NCBI GenBank assembly: GCA_023437305.1
Contig: JAEZGN010000022.1
Span: 248,001-312,000, forward strand
Direction of reading: 5' to 3'
Source: Bacteroidota bacterium
Lineage (GTDB): Bacteria > Bacteroidota > Bacteroidia > Bacteroidales > Dysgonomonadaceae
Length of the DNA: 64,000 nucleotides
The position numbers and the translations under genes were made by a program. Below are positions 9,056 through 17,854 of the stretch, one piece after another. The notes beneath the pieces are model-generated. The model worked only from the letters and a program-made list of their open reading frames with translations. It was not told the DNA's origin and made no database searches. Each line of letters opens with the position of its first letter. Position 1 is the first letter of the stretch.

Positions 9056-9838
9056 CTAAGGTATAATACATTTTTCTTCAATAGAAATACCAAACAGAGC
9101 GAAGTCGTATTTGGCGGGGTCGTTGGCATCCAATATTTTTAGGCTTTCTGTCAGCTCTAGCGCTGCCCTCCAATCGGGTTTGTCTCGTTCCAGCAGGCCT
9201 AGCTTGCGGGCTGTACGTTCTACATGCAAATCGAGTGGGCAAATCAGCTTGGATGGGCTGATTCGTTTCCATAAGCCGAAATCGACACCATTATTATCAT
9301 CCCTCACCATCCATCGTAAGTACATATTTAGGCGTTTGCATGCCGATTTTTGAGCAGGAGAGGGGATATGCTTCCGTGTACGGCGGGGTGCATCGGGATG
9401 GGAGAAAAAGTATGCCTGAAAGTGATTGAGGGCCGACTCTATATCCATGTCGGAGGAAGGGAAGAAAGCTTCCTCGAGACTGTTGTATTGAGTGAAGTGT
9501 CTTTTCATAAAGTCGATACAGTATAGCAGGTCTGTATCGTTGAATGTTCTGTGCTTAAACTGTAGGAGCTTTTTTAAGTCTTTATCACTGTGGTCAATGA
9601 TGAAACTGTATGGGGCGTTATCCATTCTTTCGGCTAACTCCTTACATTTATTGATAATAGTCTTGCGTTGTCCCCATGCAAAGATGGCAGCAAAGAAACC
9701 CATGATTTCTTTGTCTTGTTTGCTTGTGAAGCTATGGGGAATGGAGATCGGATCGTTATCGATAAAAGCAGGAGTGTTGTACTGTTCTACTTTCTGGTCG
9801 AGAAAGCTTTTGAGATCAAATATATTTATATCTTTCAC
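9056..9838 (-). CDS. TIGR02757 / DUF2400 family protein
   Basis: This 260-residue cytoplasmic protein belongs to a family conserved in Bacteroidota. Supporting segments are FAWGQRKTIINKC near the N-terminus, and LNMYLRWMVRDDNNGVDFGL followed by LICPLDLHVERTARKLGLL in the C-terminal half. The LDLHVER-type segment recalls helix-hairpin-helix DNA glycosylase folds (the aspartate sits where HhH-GPD enzymes have their catalytic Asp). A DNA-repair role is a possibility, not a demonstrated one. The gene is separated from the PepSY gene upstream by a strong terminator. Confidence 0.85.
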   Translation of the reverse strand: MKDINIFDLKSFLDQKVEQYNTPAFIDNDPISIPHSFTSKQDKEIMGFFAAIFAWGQRKTIINKCKELAERMDNAPYSFIIDHSDKDLKKLLQFKHRTFNDTDLLYCIDFMKRHFTQYNSLEEAFFPSSDMDIESALNHFQAYFFSHPDAPRRTRKHIPSPAQKSACKRLNMYLRWMVRDDNNGVDFGLWKRISPSKLICPLDLHVERTARKLGLLERDKPDWRAALELTESLKILDANDPAKYDFALFGISIEEKCIIP

Positions 9839-9865
9839 TTGTCAATCTATTTTGGTAGGGCAAAG

Positions 9866-9901
9866 ATATAAAAAACAAAAGAGCAGATACGTCTGCTCTT
9901 T
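9866..9901 (-). terminator. Terminator of two-component/PepSY operon
   Basis: On the minus strand a perfect 10-bp stem AAAGAGCAGA / TCTGCTCTTT with a 4-nt loop (9878-9901) is followed by TTGTTTTTT. It ends transcription coming from the PepSY genes and insulates the TIGR02757 gene. Confidence 0.85.
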
Positions 9902-9929
9902 GTTTGTTGTATGTATGATAAGTATGTAA

Positions 9930-10376
9930 TCAATTATCTATTCTTAGAAATGTCCCATTCGAATCGAACTCTAACTCTATATTGTTATTCAGGTCAATTT
10001 CATATCCAAAATGTTCTTTGTTTATTTCTACTATGTATTGATTTGGATAATGCTGTGCTATATAGCTTGGAATAGTGTTAGGAAGTAATGCAATAATGTC
10101 GGCGGGAATCTGTTGTCCTTTGCCATCTACATTGTCCCACTCTCCTGATAGTTTGAATTCTATTTCAAAGCCATTTGCCAGATAAACATCATAGCTGTCT
10201 TTGTCTTTTTCTACACGTGTGACCTTTTGCGAAGGAAAATGTGTTTGTAAGAAAGCCTGTGCTGTTGCAGGTAAATCGCTAGTCGATACTGTTTTGTCGT
10301 CATCGTCACAAGCTATAAAAGCGAGTGATAGAATTAGGAAACTGAATGTGAATAATATTTTTTTCATTTTAATCAT
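9930..10376 (-). CDS. PepSY-like (DUF2874-type) lipoprotein
   Basis: This 148-residue protein starts with a lipoprotein signal (LILSLAFIACDDDD, lipobox ending at Cys). Two repeats of the PepSY-like pattern follow: LPATAQAFLQTHFPSQKVTRVEKDKDSYDVYLANG and IPSYIAQHYPNQYIVEINKE, given here in outline only. Such proteins in Bacteroidota are small periplasmic or surface proteins of unknown ligand, often next to sensor kinases. It follows a second PepSY-like gene by 9 nt and ends the operon that starts with the response regulator. A role as a target or accessory of the kinase is inferred from position. Confidence 0.78.
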   Translation of the reverse strand: MIKMKKILFTFSFLILSLAFIACDDDDKTVSTSDLPATAQAFLQTHFPSQKVTRVEKDKDSYDVYLANGFEIEFKLSGEWDNVDGKGQQIPADIIALLPNTIPSYIAQHYPNQYIVEINKEHFGYEIDLNNNIELEFDSNGTFLRIDN

Positions 10377-10385
10377 TGTGTTTGT

Positions 10386-10910
10386 TTAATCAAAAAACTC
10401 ATCAATAAAAGTGCCATCATGCTTGAACGTTGCTTTTATGTCATTGCTTTTATCTTTTTTCATTTCTACCTTGTAAAGAGTTTCTGACCCTTTTGCTATT
10501 TTCTTTACATCATCAAATTTATAGTTTGGATATTTTGCCATTGCCGCATTTTTTACAATTGCAGGAAGCGCTGACTCTTTTAAATCTAAAGTGTACATTA
10601 TCAGATTTGCTGCATTGTCATAATAGGCTTTGTAGTCTGTGCGTCCTATTTCAAATTCTACTTCGTAGATGTCGGCACCGAATTCCCAATCTATATCACG
10701 TGCTTTGGGAAAGTCTTTGTTGAATTGCTTTTGTAGATTAGCCGGAGGATAGATATCTCTCTGATGAGATGTATTATATTGACTAATCATTCTCTCTATC
10801 TCAAGATCTGAGTGCTTTGTAGAAACTGTAGGTGTCGGCTGTGCAACGACAGACTGACAAGAAAACAGGCTAATTAATGCCAGATTTAAAAGGAATATTA
10901 AATTTTTCAT
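10386..10910 (-). CDS. PepSY-like secreted protein
   Basis: This 174-residue protein has a signal peptide ending near SVVAQ and two PepSY-like units: LQKQFNKDFPKARDIDWEFG with DIYEVEFEIGRTDYKAYYD, and IVKNAAMAKYPNYKFDDVKK with LYKVEMKKD. It is a paralogue in architecture of the next gene. The minus strand carries AGGAG 4-5 nt before the ATG, a good Shine-Dalgarno for this phylum, and CATCTTTG (one mismatch to the -7 consensus) at about 10953-10960. The two PepSY genes may therefore also be transcribed apart from the kinase 85 nt upstream. Confidence 0.75.
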   Translation of the reverse strand: MKNLIFLLNLALISLFSCQSVVAQPTPTVSTKHSDLEIERMISQYNTSHQRDIYPPANLQKQFNKDFPKARDIDWEFGADIYEVEFEIGRTDYKAYYDNAANLIMYTLDLKESALPAIVKNAAMAKYPNYKFDDVKKIAKGSETLYKVEMKKDKSNDIKATFKHDGTFIDEFFD

Positions 10911-10995
10911 TTGCTCCTCATGTTTTTGATTATATTACAAAGATGATATGCCAAATCTGAAAAGAATTGGAAATATGTAGAAGCTGTAATTTAAA

Positions 10996-12282
10996 TTATG
11001 TTAAAGGATTCGGTGCCGAAAAAGTGATAGTGAATATGTGTTTATCTGAATACTGATAGGTGATTTGAAATTTGTAAATATCTGTGATAGACTTTACTAT
11101 AGAAAGCCCTAATCCTGAAGATTTATGGCTACTTGAAGATGATACATAACGCTCAAATATATCATTTTCTGTAGGAAGTCCATCATTAGAAATAGTAATA
11201 GAAGTTGGCCTGAAAGTGATATCTATGGTTCCGTTCTTTACATTATGGGCCACAGCGTTTTTTATAAGATTGTTTGCCATTATATAAGCTAAGTCCTTAT
11301 TCATTAATACGGTGATAGTGTTGCATCCCTTGTGAATGTTTAGGGTAATTTCTTTATGATTAATCAGATCTTCAAAGTTGTTTAATATTTCTTCAAAGAC
11401 TGAGATCATATTAATCGGATCGTTTTCAAAGAACTGTTTGTTCTTAATTTTGGAGAGCAGCAGCAAACTGCTATTTATCCGCTTCATTCTATTGAGGCTG
11501 GATAGCACAGATGTAATATAAGTAAGCTGACTTTCGTTCAGGCTTTCTTCATTGGCTAATAGCTCTAATTTATGAGAGGCAATGGATAGAGGGGTTTGTA
11601 ATTCATGTGATGCATTTTCTATGAATGTTTTTTGTTCATTATAAGCATCTATATTACTTTCCAACAGATTTTTTACCGAGTTGTTGAGCTCTATGTACTC
11701 CTTAATATTTGTAGTAGGGAATTTTATCATTTTGGTTTCTCCCAATTTGAAGTTTCTCAAGTCTTGCAGTAACTTGTAAAAAGGCTTGTTGCTGCTGTGT
11801 ATAACTTTCTTGATTACTAGTATTATAACAAATGCAAGACATATCCATAGTGCAATGATCAAATAAAGCATATTTTTGATCAGATCTTCGCTTTCTACAG
11901 TTGACGTAAAAATCTTCAATTTGTAATATTCCTTATTCGATTCACAGAAAAAGGCTGTAGTAAGCATCCGTACTTCTTCATCTTCTTCTTCTGTAACAAA
12001 GTAAACTCTTGAAGCTGAATATGTCTCTTTAACTTCAATCGCTTCTTCGTAAGGGATTTTATAGACAATTATGTTAAGAGGATTATGCTCCTCCATGCTG
12101 ATTATAAACTCGGAAGAGACATTCGCTTTGTATATGAATTCTTGTTTCAAATTGTTCAACCCTTCGTCAATCCCATCATATATTTCGTTCATTTGTATGA
12201 AAAAATATATAACAGACCATATAAGCATAATTATAATAAATATACCCGATAGTCTTAGAGTAAGGTGATTAGATAGTTTCAT
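10996..12282 (-). CDS. Sensor histidine kinase
   Basis: This 428-residue inner-membrane kinase has TM1 at about 12-30, a periplasmic sensor domain at about 31-137 and TM2 at about 138-158. A linker leads to HisKA with the phospho-acceptor His226 in ENASHELQTPLS. The HATPase_c domain contains NNLIKNAVAHN (N box) and GLGLSIVK (G2 box). It phosphorylates the response regulator encoded just upstream, with a 14-nt gene overlap. The ligand is unknown; two PepSY-like secreted proteins encoded downstream are likely linked to the signal. Confidence 0.92.
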   Translation of the reverse strand: MKLSNHLTLRLSGIFIIIMLIWSVIYFFIQMNEIYDGIDEGLNNLKQEFIYKANVSSEFIISMEEHNPLNIIVYKIPYEEAIEVKETYSASRVYFVTEEEDEEVRMLTTAFFCESNKEYYKLKIFTSTVESEDLIKNMLYLIIALWICLAFVIILVIKKVIHSSNKPFYKLLQDLRNFKLGETKMIKFPTTNIKEYIELNNSVKNLLESNIDAYNEQKTFIENASHELQTPLSIASHKLELLANEESLNESQLTYITSVLSSLNRMKRINSSLLLLSKIKNKQFFENDPINMISVFEEILNNFEDLINHKEITLNIHKGCNTITVLMNKDLAYIMANNLIKNAVAHNVKNGTIDITFRPTSITISNDGLPTENDIFERYVSSSSSHKSSGLGLSIVKSITDIYKFQITYQYSDKHIFTITFSAPNPLT

Positions 12283-12961
12283 CGTTTTGTTTGATCATTT
12301 TATATCCTGCGCCGTATACATTCTCCAGAGCAATATCTGCATTACTGTCCTTTAGCTTCTTGCGTAAATTCTTAACTTGTGCATATACAAAATCAAAGTT
12401 ATCAACCAAGTCTATATTATCACCCCATATATGCTCGGCGAGAGCTTCTTTTGTGATCAGGCGATTCATATTTGTGGTAAAGAATGAAAGCATGTCGAAT
12501 TCTTTTCGATTCAGTTTTAGCTCCTTATCGTTTATTAATACTATATGGCTATTAAAGTTTATGGAGAGGTTTCCTATGGTTAAAATCTCTTTTCCTCCAA
12601 ACTTTTTTCTTCTGAGTACTGCCTTTATACGCGCCAAAAGTTCTGCGAGATGGAATGGCTTTGTTAAATAGTCGTCAGCTCCGAGGTCTAATCCTGTAAT
12701 TTTATCTTCCAGCGAATCTTTGGCAGATATAATTATTGTATTTCCTACTATTCCATTTCTCTTCATTTCCTCAAGAATTTTCAATCCGCTACCTCCGGGT
12801 AAGGAAATATCTAACAATATACAATCATATTCGTATAGTTGTACTTTCTCTATGCCCGATGCATAATCGGTTGCTTTTTCCACTAGAAACCCTTCAGACA
12901 ATAAAAATGATTCTATTGATTTTAATATTTTAAATTCATCTTCTATTATTAATATTTTCAT
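12269..12961 (-). CDS. OmpR/PhoB-type response regulator
   Basis: This 230-residue protein has a receiver domain (acidic pocket Glu7/Asp8, phospho-acceptor Asp51 in LLDISLPGGSG, Lys101 in LTKPF). A winged-helix trans_reg_C domain with LNRKEFDMLSFF and ENVYGAGYKM follows. It is the first gene of the regulator-kinase-PepSY-PepSY cluster and overlaps the kinase start by 14 nt. It binds DNA after phosphorylation; likely targets include its own operon, but no operator was identified. Confidence 0.94.
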   Translation of the reverse strand: MKILIIEDEFKILKSIESFLLSEGFLVEKATDYASGIEKVQLYEYDCILLDISLPGGSGLKILEEMKRNGIVGNTIIISAKDSLEDKITGLDLGADDYLTKPFHLAELLARIKAVLRRKKFGGKEILTIGNLSINFNSHIVLINDKELKLNRKEFDMLSFFTTNMNRLITKEALAEHIWGDNIDLVDNFDFVYAQVKNLRKKLKDSNADIALENVYGAGYKMIKQNDETI

Positions 12962-13010
12962 CTTATAAAGCTTGTATATTCTCTATTGTAGCTGAGAAAT
13001 TGTATTTTTT

Positions 13011-13018
13011 CAAATATA
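13011..13018 (-). promoter_or_regulatory. Candidate -7 element for response-regulator operon
   Basis: The minus strand reads TATATTTG, matching TAnnTTTG, 50 nt upstream of the regulator ATG. No clear -33 box is seen at 19-nt spacing. Confidence 0.45.
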
Positions 13019-13150
13019 CAAAATCTATTTTAAAATGGAGATTCTATAAAGTTCAATTGTTAAAATTCTATTTTAATGCAGAATAAAATGACAATTGTAT
13101 TGTATAAATATATAATTTTATGCCCGAATTATTGCACTTGTTATATAGTT

Positions 13151-14020
13151 ATGTTGTTAGATATATTCTCTCCTGATAGTCTGTCTGTTGTGAATACAGA
13201 AGCCACGGTTTCAACTCTCGATAAGTTGCTTGACTACCTTCTTGATATTTCGGTGGTGCTAGGTACAAAAATTGTTGCTTCAATTATTGTATTTATTGTT
13301 GGTCGTTGGGTGATTGGGTGGATAAGAAAGTTTTTTGATAAATTTTTACTTCGCCGACGGATAGAGGAAACTGTTCGATCTTTTTTAGATAGTCTGATTA
13401 ACATTACATTAAAGGTCGTATTATTTCTTTTTATTGTAAATATCCTAGGTATCCAAACAACGTCTTTTGCTGCTATATTAGCTGCAGCAGGATTGGCTGT
13501 AGGTATGGCCATGAAAGATAATCTCTCGAACTTTGCCGGGGGAGTGATGCTATTGATAAATAAACCATTCAAAGTTGGAGATCGTATTGTTGCCCAAGGT
13601 ACGGATGGCGTAGTTCAGTCTATTGGAATACTATATACAATTTTGTTAACTGGAGATAATATTACTATATTTATACCCAATGGGCCTTTGTCTACCGGAA
13701 ATATAACTAATTATTCGGCCCAGAAGCAGAGGCGTATCGATTTGACTTTTAATATTAACTACGGAGTAGATGTTGACCTTGTGAAAAGTATATTACTATC
13801 TGTTGTTAGAGAAAATAAAACAATTAAAGATACTCCGGCTCCTTTTGTAGGTGTTACCGATGTCTCTAATGGCTTTATAAATGTGACAATACGAGTTTGG
13901 GTCAATAGTGAGGATTACGGAAATATAAGTGTTAGTTTAAACGAGAATATATATAAGTCTTTTTCCGAAAAAGGTATTTATACCGCATCAACATTAAGTG
14001 TGAAAATGCTAAAAGATTAA
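13151..14020 (+). CDS. mscS: Small-conductance mechanosensitive channel (MscS family)
   Basis: The frame is open from 13076, but I place the start at ATG 13151 (MLLDIFSPDSLSV), giving 289 residues. The extra 25 residues are unlike any MscS N-terminus. Three membrane helices are visible; the pore helix is FAAILAAAGLAVGMAMKDNL, with the Gly/Ala packing typical of MscS TM3. The MscS beta domain follows (FKVGDRIVAQGTDGVVQSIG, FIPNGPLSTGNITNYS). It opens under membrane tension during hypo-osmotic shock. It stands alone, divergent from the response-regulator operon. Confidence 0.92.
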   Translation: MLLDIFSPDSLSVVNTEATVSTLDKLLDYLLDISVVLGTKIVASIIVFIVGRWVIGWIRKFFDKFLLRRRIEETVRSFLDSLINITLKVVLFLFIVNILGIQTTSFAAILAAAGLAVGMAMKDNLSNFAGGVMLLINKPFKVGDRIVAQGTDGVVQSIGILYTILLTGDNITIFIPNGPLSTGNITNYSAQKQRRIDLTFNINYGVDVDLVKSILLSVVRENKTIKDTPAPFVGVTDVSNGFINVTIRVWVNSEDYGNISVSLNENIYKSFSEKGIYTASTLSVKMLKD

Positions 14021-14088
14021 AAAAAATTAAAAGTCTTAGGAATATTCAAAATAAGGTAATTGCATTTTATTTTCAGACGGAAATCAAG

Positions 14089-14096
14089 TAGCTTTG
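14089..14096 (+). promoter_or_regulatory. Candidate -7 element of TPR lipoprotein gene
   Basis: TAGCTTTG matches TAnnTTTG 55 nt upstream of the ATG at 14151. The -33 position holds only TTTA, so this is a -7-driven call. Confidence 0.5.
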
Positions 14097-14150
14097 TAGT
14101 AAGAAGAATCGGAATTTAATAAATATATAAAACTAAATTACTTAAGTGTT

Positions 14151-15851
14151 ATGAAAAGGCAGAAACTCATTCAATTCCTTTCGCTAGTGGCCTTTGTTGC
14201 TATAATAGCAACATCGTGCGGCAAAAAAACAATGCCCCCTTTGGCAAACTCTTTATTTACAACAAATCCTTCGCCGTTAGAATTGGTAGGTACTAAGGTT
14301 CCGGTTACAATAAACGGACGCTTTCCTGTTAAATGGTTTGATAAAACTACGACAATTGTTGTTACTCCAGTATTGAAATATAAAGGAGGAGAAACTCTTG
14401 GCACTCCTTATACATATCAGGGAGAAAAGGTAGCCGGAAATGGTATTGTAGTACCTTATGAAACCGGTAGTGCTATAACAATGAGGTCAGAGTTTGATTA
14501 TATTCCGGCAATGAAAAAATCTGAGTTGTTTTTACGCTTCGATTTTTACAGGGGTGGAAAGCAAGTAGTTGGCTTTGGCGATGTGAAAATTGCTGATGGT
14601 GTAGTTGCAACTCAAGCACTAGCAAATGCGGGAACCTCTGCTCCTGCTGTTGCTCCTGATGCCTTCCAACGCATTATCAAAGAAACTTATGATGCTGATA
14701 TTATGTTTTTGATCCAACGTGCAGAGTTGCGTTCAAGTGAATTGAATTCTACAAACTTGAATGCTTGGAAAGAATTGGTAAAAGAAGCTGATAGCAACGA
14801 ACGTAAGAAAGTAGATGTTGAAGTTTCGGCCTATGCTTCGCCTGATGGAGGATTCAAACTCAATGATGAGCTTGCGGAGAAACGTGAGAAAAACACAACA
14901 AGCTACTTAACTAAAGAATTCAAAAAGAATAACATTGATACTGAGATCAATGCTAAATATACAGCTCAAGACTGGGATGGATTCCAAAAACTAGTTCAAG
15001 CATCTAGCTTACAAGACAAAGATCTTGTTCTTAGAGTATTATCTATGTATCCGGATCCGGAAACCAGAGAAAAAGAAATTAAGAATATATCAGCAGTATA
15101 TTCTGATTTGGCTGAAACTATTTTACCAAAACTTCGTCGTTCTCGTCTTTTGGCTAATGTAGAAGTAATTGGAAAAACTGACGAGGAACTGAAGAATATT
15201 GTAGTAAGCGGTAACTTTGGAGACCTTACAGTAGAAGAGTTATTATATGCTGCAAACTTGAATGGTGTGTCTAAAGAGAAAGTATATACTTTTGTTACTC
15301 AAAAATTCCCTAACGACTATCGTGGTTGGAATAACTTAGGTGCATATTATTATAAGAACGGACAAAACAGCAGAGCGGTTCAGGCATTTAATAAGGCTGC
15401 AGAGATTTCGTCTCGTGCACCTGAAGCAAATATGAACTTAGCTTTAGTATCATTAGCAGACGGAAATACAGCTAAAGCAGAACAATTGCTTGGTAATGCT
15501 TCAGGAGCTAACTCACTAGGTGAAACTATGGGATTGATGTATATCCAAAAAGGAGAATACAGCCGTGCAGCTCAATCGTTTGGAAACACTGTCTCTAACA
15601 ATGCTGCATTAGCTCAGATCTTGACTAAGAACTATAGCCGTGCTCAACAAATATTGGATGCTGTGCCAACAAAAGATGCTACTACATATTATTTAGCTGC
15701 TATCGTAGCTGCAAGAACAAATAGTGCATCCGGAGTTGCAGGAAACCTGAAGTCTGCTATTCAGAGCGGAGCTTCTCCAGCAGATATAGCAAACGATATC
15801 GAATTTGCTAAATTCCTTACAAATCCTGACATAAAGAATATGTTATTCTAA
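14151..15851 (+). CDS. Outer-membrane TPR lipoprotein with OmpA-like segment
   Basis: This 566-residue protein has a lipoprotein signal (VAIIATSCGKK). After an N-terminal beta-rich region, residues about 215-265 (VDVEVSAYASPDGGFKLNDE, then AEKREKNTTSYL) resemble an OmpA C-terminal peptidoglycan-binding pattern. Tetratricopeptide repeats follow from about residue 390 (WNNLGAYYYKNGQNSRAVQA). Proteins of this layout are abundant, conserved Bacteroidales envelope proteins of uncertain role, probably scaffolds linking the outer membrane to peptidoglycan. It has its own promoter-like -7 box and a strong terminator, so it is likely a single-gene unit. Confidence 0.82.
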   Translation: MKRQKLIQFLSLVAFVAIIATSCGKKTMPPLANSLFTTNPSPLELVGTKVPVTINGRFPVKWFDKTTTIVVTPVLKYKGGETLGTPYTYQGEKVAGNGIVVPYETGSAITMRSEFDYIPAMKKSELFLRFDFYRGGKQVVGFGDVKIADGVVATQALANAGTSAPAVAPDAFQRIIKETYDADIMFLIQRAELRSSELNSTNLNAWKELVKEADSNERKKVDVEVSAYASPDGGFKLNDELAEKREKNTTSYLTKEFKKNNIDTEINAKYTAQDWDGFQKLVQASSLQDKDLVLRVLSMYPDPETREKEIKNISAVYSDLAETILPKLRRSRLLANVEVIGKTDEELKNIVVSGNFGDLTVEELLYAANLNGVSKEKVYTFVTQKFPNDYRGWNNLGAYYYKNGQNSRAVQAFNKAAEISSRAPEANMNLALVSLADGNTAKAEQLLGNASGANSLGETMGLMYIQKGEYSRAAQSFGNTVSNNAALAQILTKNYSRAQQILDAVPTKDATTYYLAAIVAARTNSASGVAGNLKSAIQSGASPADIANDIEFAKFLTNPDIKNMLF

Positions 15852-15870
15852 AATATAGGAAACATGCAAT

Positions 15871-15905
15871 AAAAAAGCTCAGCCATTATGGCTGAGCTTT
15901 TTTTT
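15871..15905 (+). terminator. Rho-independent terminator after TPR lipoprotein
   Basis: A 12-bp perfect stem AAAAGCTCAGCC / GGCTGAGCTTTT with a 5-nt loop is followed by a T run. The A run on the left makes it usable in the other direction too, for the convergent carbonic anhydrase gene. Confidence 0.92.
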
Positions 15906-15926
15906 ATGATCAAAACTAGTACTTGG

Positions 15927-16625
15927 CTAAATGTTTAAGAACTCAACCTTTCCGGATTCAATATGATAAATGGCTCCTATTATTTGAATCTTTCCTTCTT
16001 TATATTTTTCTGATAATATAGGGGTAGATTCTCTTAATTGCCTTACTCCATGTATAACATTAGCTTCAATAGCCTTGTTGTATCTATCCGAACTTTCTGT
16101 TTTGAAGACTTCATTCTCTTCTTCCTCGCTGTTTAACTTATCTACAATAGATTTTATGTGACCTAATTTTTCGGCATGTTCAGCATGATTGTTATCAGGG
16201 CTGTGTTTAATATCCATGAATGCTTTCACTGCACCACAACTGGTATGTCCTAATACAACGATAAGCTTTGAACCAAGATGCTCTGCTGCGTACTCGATGC
16301 TTCCTTCTTCAAAGTCAGCCATAACATTGCCTGCTGTGCGAATTGAAAATAGATCGCCGAGTCCTTGATCAAATATAATTTCAGGAGAGACACGAGAGTC
16401 GGAGCAGCTGACAATGACAGCAAAAGGCTGTTGTCCACTTTTTAGTTCGTCAACTCTAGCTATATCCTGATGTTGATGCAATGGGGTACTTGATACAAAA
16501 CGGAGGTTTCCTTCTTTAAGTAGAGCTAAAGGGTTTTGATCTGTTTTTTGAGCAAATGCTGAAACTGTAATCAAGCAGAGAGTCACAGCTGTCAGAGTTA
16601 ATTTTAGATAGTTTACAATTTTCAT
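15927..16625 (-). CDS. Periplasmic beta-class carbonic anhydrase
   Basis: This 232-residue enzyme has a Sec signal peptide (LCLITVSAFAQ). It carries the beta-CA zinc set Cys74, Asp76-Arg78 dyad (CSDSRVSPE), His127 and Cys130 (HTSCGA). It interconverts CO2 and bicarbonate; the signal peptide places it outside the cytoplasm, less common for this class. Inside the protein, an acidic stretch (LNSEEEENEVF) precedes the C-terminal part. The gene stands alone and converges on the TPR lipoprotein. Confidence 0.93.
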   Translation of the reverse strand: MKIVNYLKLTLTAVTLCLITVSAFAQKTDQNPLALLKEGNLRFVSSTPLHQHQDIARVDELKSGQQPFAVIVSCSDSRVSPEIIFDQGLGDLFSIRTAGNVMADFEEGSIEYAAEHLGSKLIVVLGHTSCGAVKAFMDIKHSPDNNHAEHAEKLGHIKSIVDKLNSEEEENEVFKTESSDRYNKAIEANVIHGVRQLRESTPILSEKYKEGKIQIIGAIYHIESGKVEFLNI

Positions 16626-16825
16626 AGTTGTTATGTATATTAAAAAAATCGGGTAAAAGTATATAAAGATTCGAAGCGTAATTCTTTTCGATTCTCGAAA
16701 TATTGATGCGTCATTGTTAAATATTATGAATAAGTAAGACTAGACTAGTATCATCCAAAATTTTAATAAATAGAGAGAATTCTAAAAGAAAATAAACTAC
16801 CTTTATTGAAAATAAAATAAAAACT

Positions 16826-17779
16826 ATGAAATATAACTTTTGCGGAAACAGTGGTTTACAACTTCCTGAAATTTCATTAGGGCTGTGGCATAATTTCGGA
16901 GATGTAGATGATTTTGAAGTAGCTACATCCATGATTTTACATGCCTTTGATAGTGGTATTACACATTTTGACCTAGCTAATAATTACGGTCCACCACCCG
17001 GAAGTGCAGAGACGAACTTTGGTAAGGTGTTAGCTAAAGAACTTAAAGGACATCGCGACGAGCTTATTATATCCTCGAAGGCAGGTCACTTGATGTGGGA
17101 TGGCCCTTATGGTGACGGCGGTTCGCGGAAATATATTATGGCAAGTATCGATCAAAGTTTGAAGCGTACCGGCTTAGAGTATTTTGATATATTTTATTCC
17201 CACAGGTATGATCCTCAAACTCCCATAGAGGAAACGATGCAGGCCTTGATAGATATTGTTCGCCAAGGGAAAGCATTATATGTGGGTGTGTCGAAATATC
17301 CACCACAGCAGTTGATAAGAGCTTATGAAATATTGAAGTCACAGAATGTGCCTTGTTTGATTTATCAAGACAAATATAGTATGCTCGTTCGCAATCCTGA
17401 AACAGAGCATATGGCTATCAATAAAGAATATGGGGTAGGGTTTATTGCATTCTCTCCATTAGCACAGGGGTTACTTACAAATAAGTATTTGCACGGTATC
17501 CCTGAAACATCCCGTGCTCACAAAAGCCATGGTTTTTTACAGGAAAGTGAAATCACTCAGGATGTCATAAAACAGGTATCTGCTTTGAATGACTTGGCTC
17601 TACAACGTGGTCAGACTTTAGCCGAAATGGCTTTGGCATGGCTACTTCATAACAAACAAGTTACATCTGTTATAATTGGAACAAGTTCATTGAATCAGTT
17701 GAAGGATAATCTGAAGGCAAAAGATAATGCAAATTTTTCAGCAGAAGAGTTAGCCTTGATAGAGAAAATACTGAAGTAA
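16826..17779 (+). CDS. Aldo/keto reductase (YghZ / Kv-beta-like group)
   Basis: This 317-residue TIM-barrel NADPH-dependent reductase shows the AKR catalytic tetrad Asp49, Tyr54, Lys85 and His126 (FDLANNYGP, ISSKAGHLM, FYSHRYDP). The segment NNYGPPPGSAE and the IFYSHRYDPQTPIEETM region are characteristic of the group containing E. coli YghZ (L-glyceraldehyde 3-phosphate reductase). The exact substrate is not shown by the sequence; detoxification of methylglyoxal or triose aldehydes is plausible. It is followed by a terminator and then the M15 peptidase gene. Confidence 0.92.
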   Translation: MKYNFCGNSGLQLPEISLGLWHNFGDVDDFEVATSMILHAFDSGITHFDLANNYGPPPGSAETNFGKVLAKELKGHRDELIISSKAGHLMWDGPYGDGGSRKYIMASIDQSLKRTGLEYFDIFYSHRYDPQTPIEETMQALIDIVRQGKALYVGVSKYPPQQLIRAYEILKSQNVPCLIYQDKYSMLVRNPETEHMAINKEYGVGFIAFSPLAQGLLTNKYLHGIPETSRAHKSHGFLQESEITQDVIKQVSALNDLALQRGQTLAEMALAWLLHNKQVTSVIIGTSSLNQLKDNLKAKDNANFSAEELALIEKILK

Positions 17780-17806
17780 AAAAAGATCCATTTGTAATGA
17801 TAAAAG

Positions 17807-17838
17807 AAGGATATATTATCTTGATATATCCTTTTTTA
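17807..17838 (+). terminator. Terminator after aldo/keto reductase
   Basis: A perfect 10-bp stem AAGGATATAT / ATATATCCTT with a 7-nt loop is followed by TTTTATTTTT. It lies between the reductase and the M15 peptidase ATG at 17855. Confidence 0.85.
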
Positions 17839-17854
17839 TTTTTATCTTTAGTCT

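Noticed and set aside
9492..9929. 145-codon plus-strand frame opposite the TIGR02757 gene
   Set aside because: It is antisense to a recognised family and crosses a terminator; no motif.
13076..13150. Longer N-terminus for the MscS protein
   Set aside because: The 25 extra residues (cysteine- and tyrosine-rich) are unlike MscS N-termini and precede a plausible ATG at 13151.
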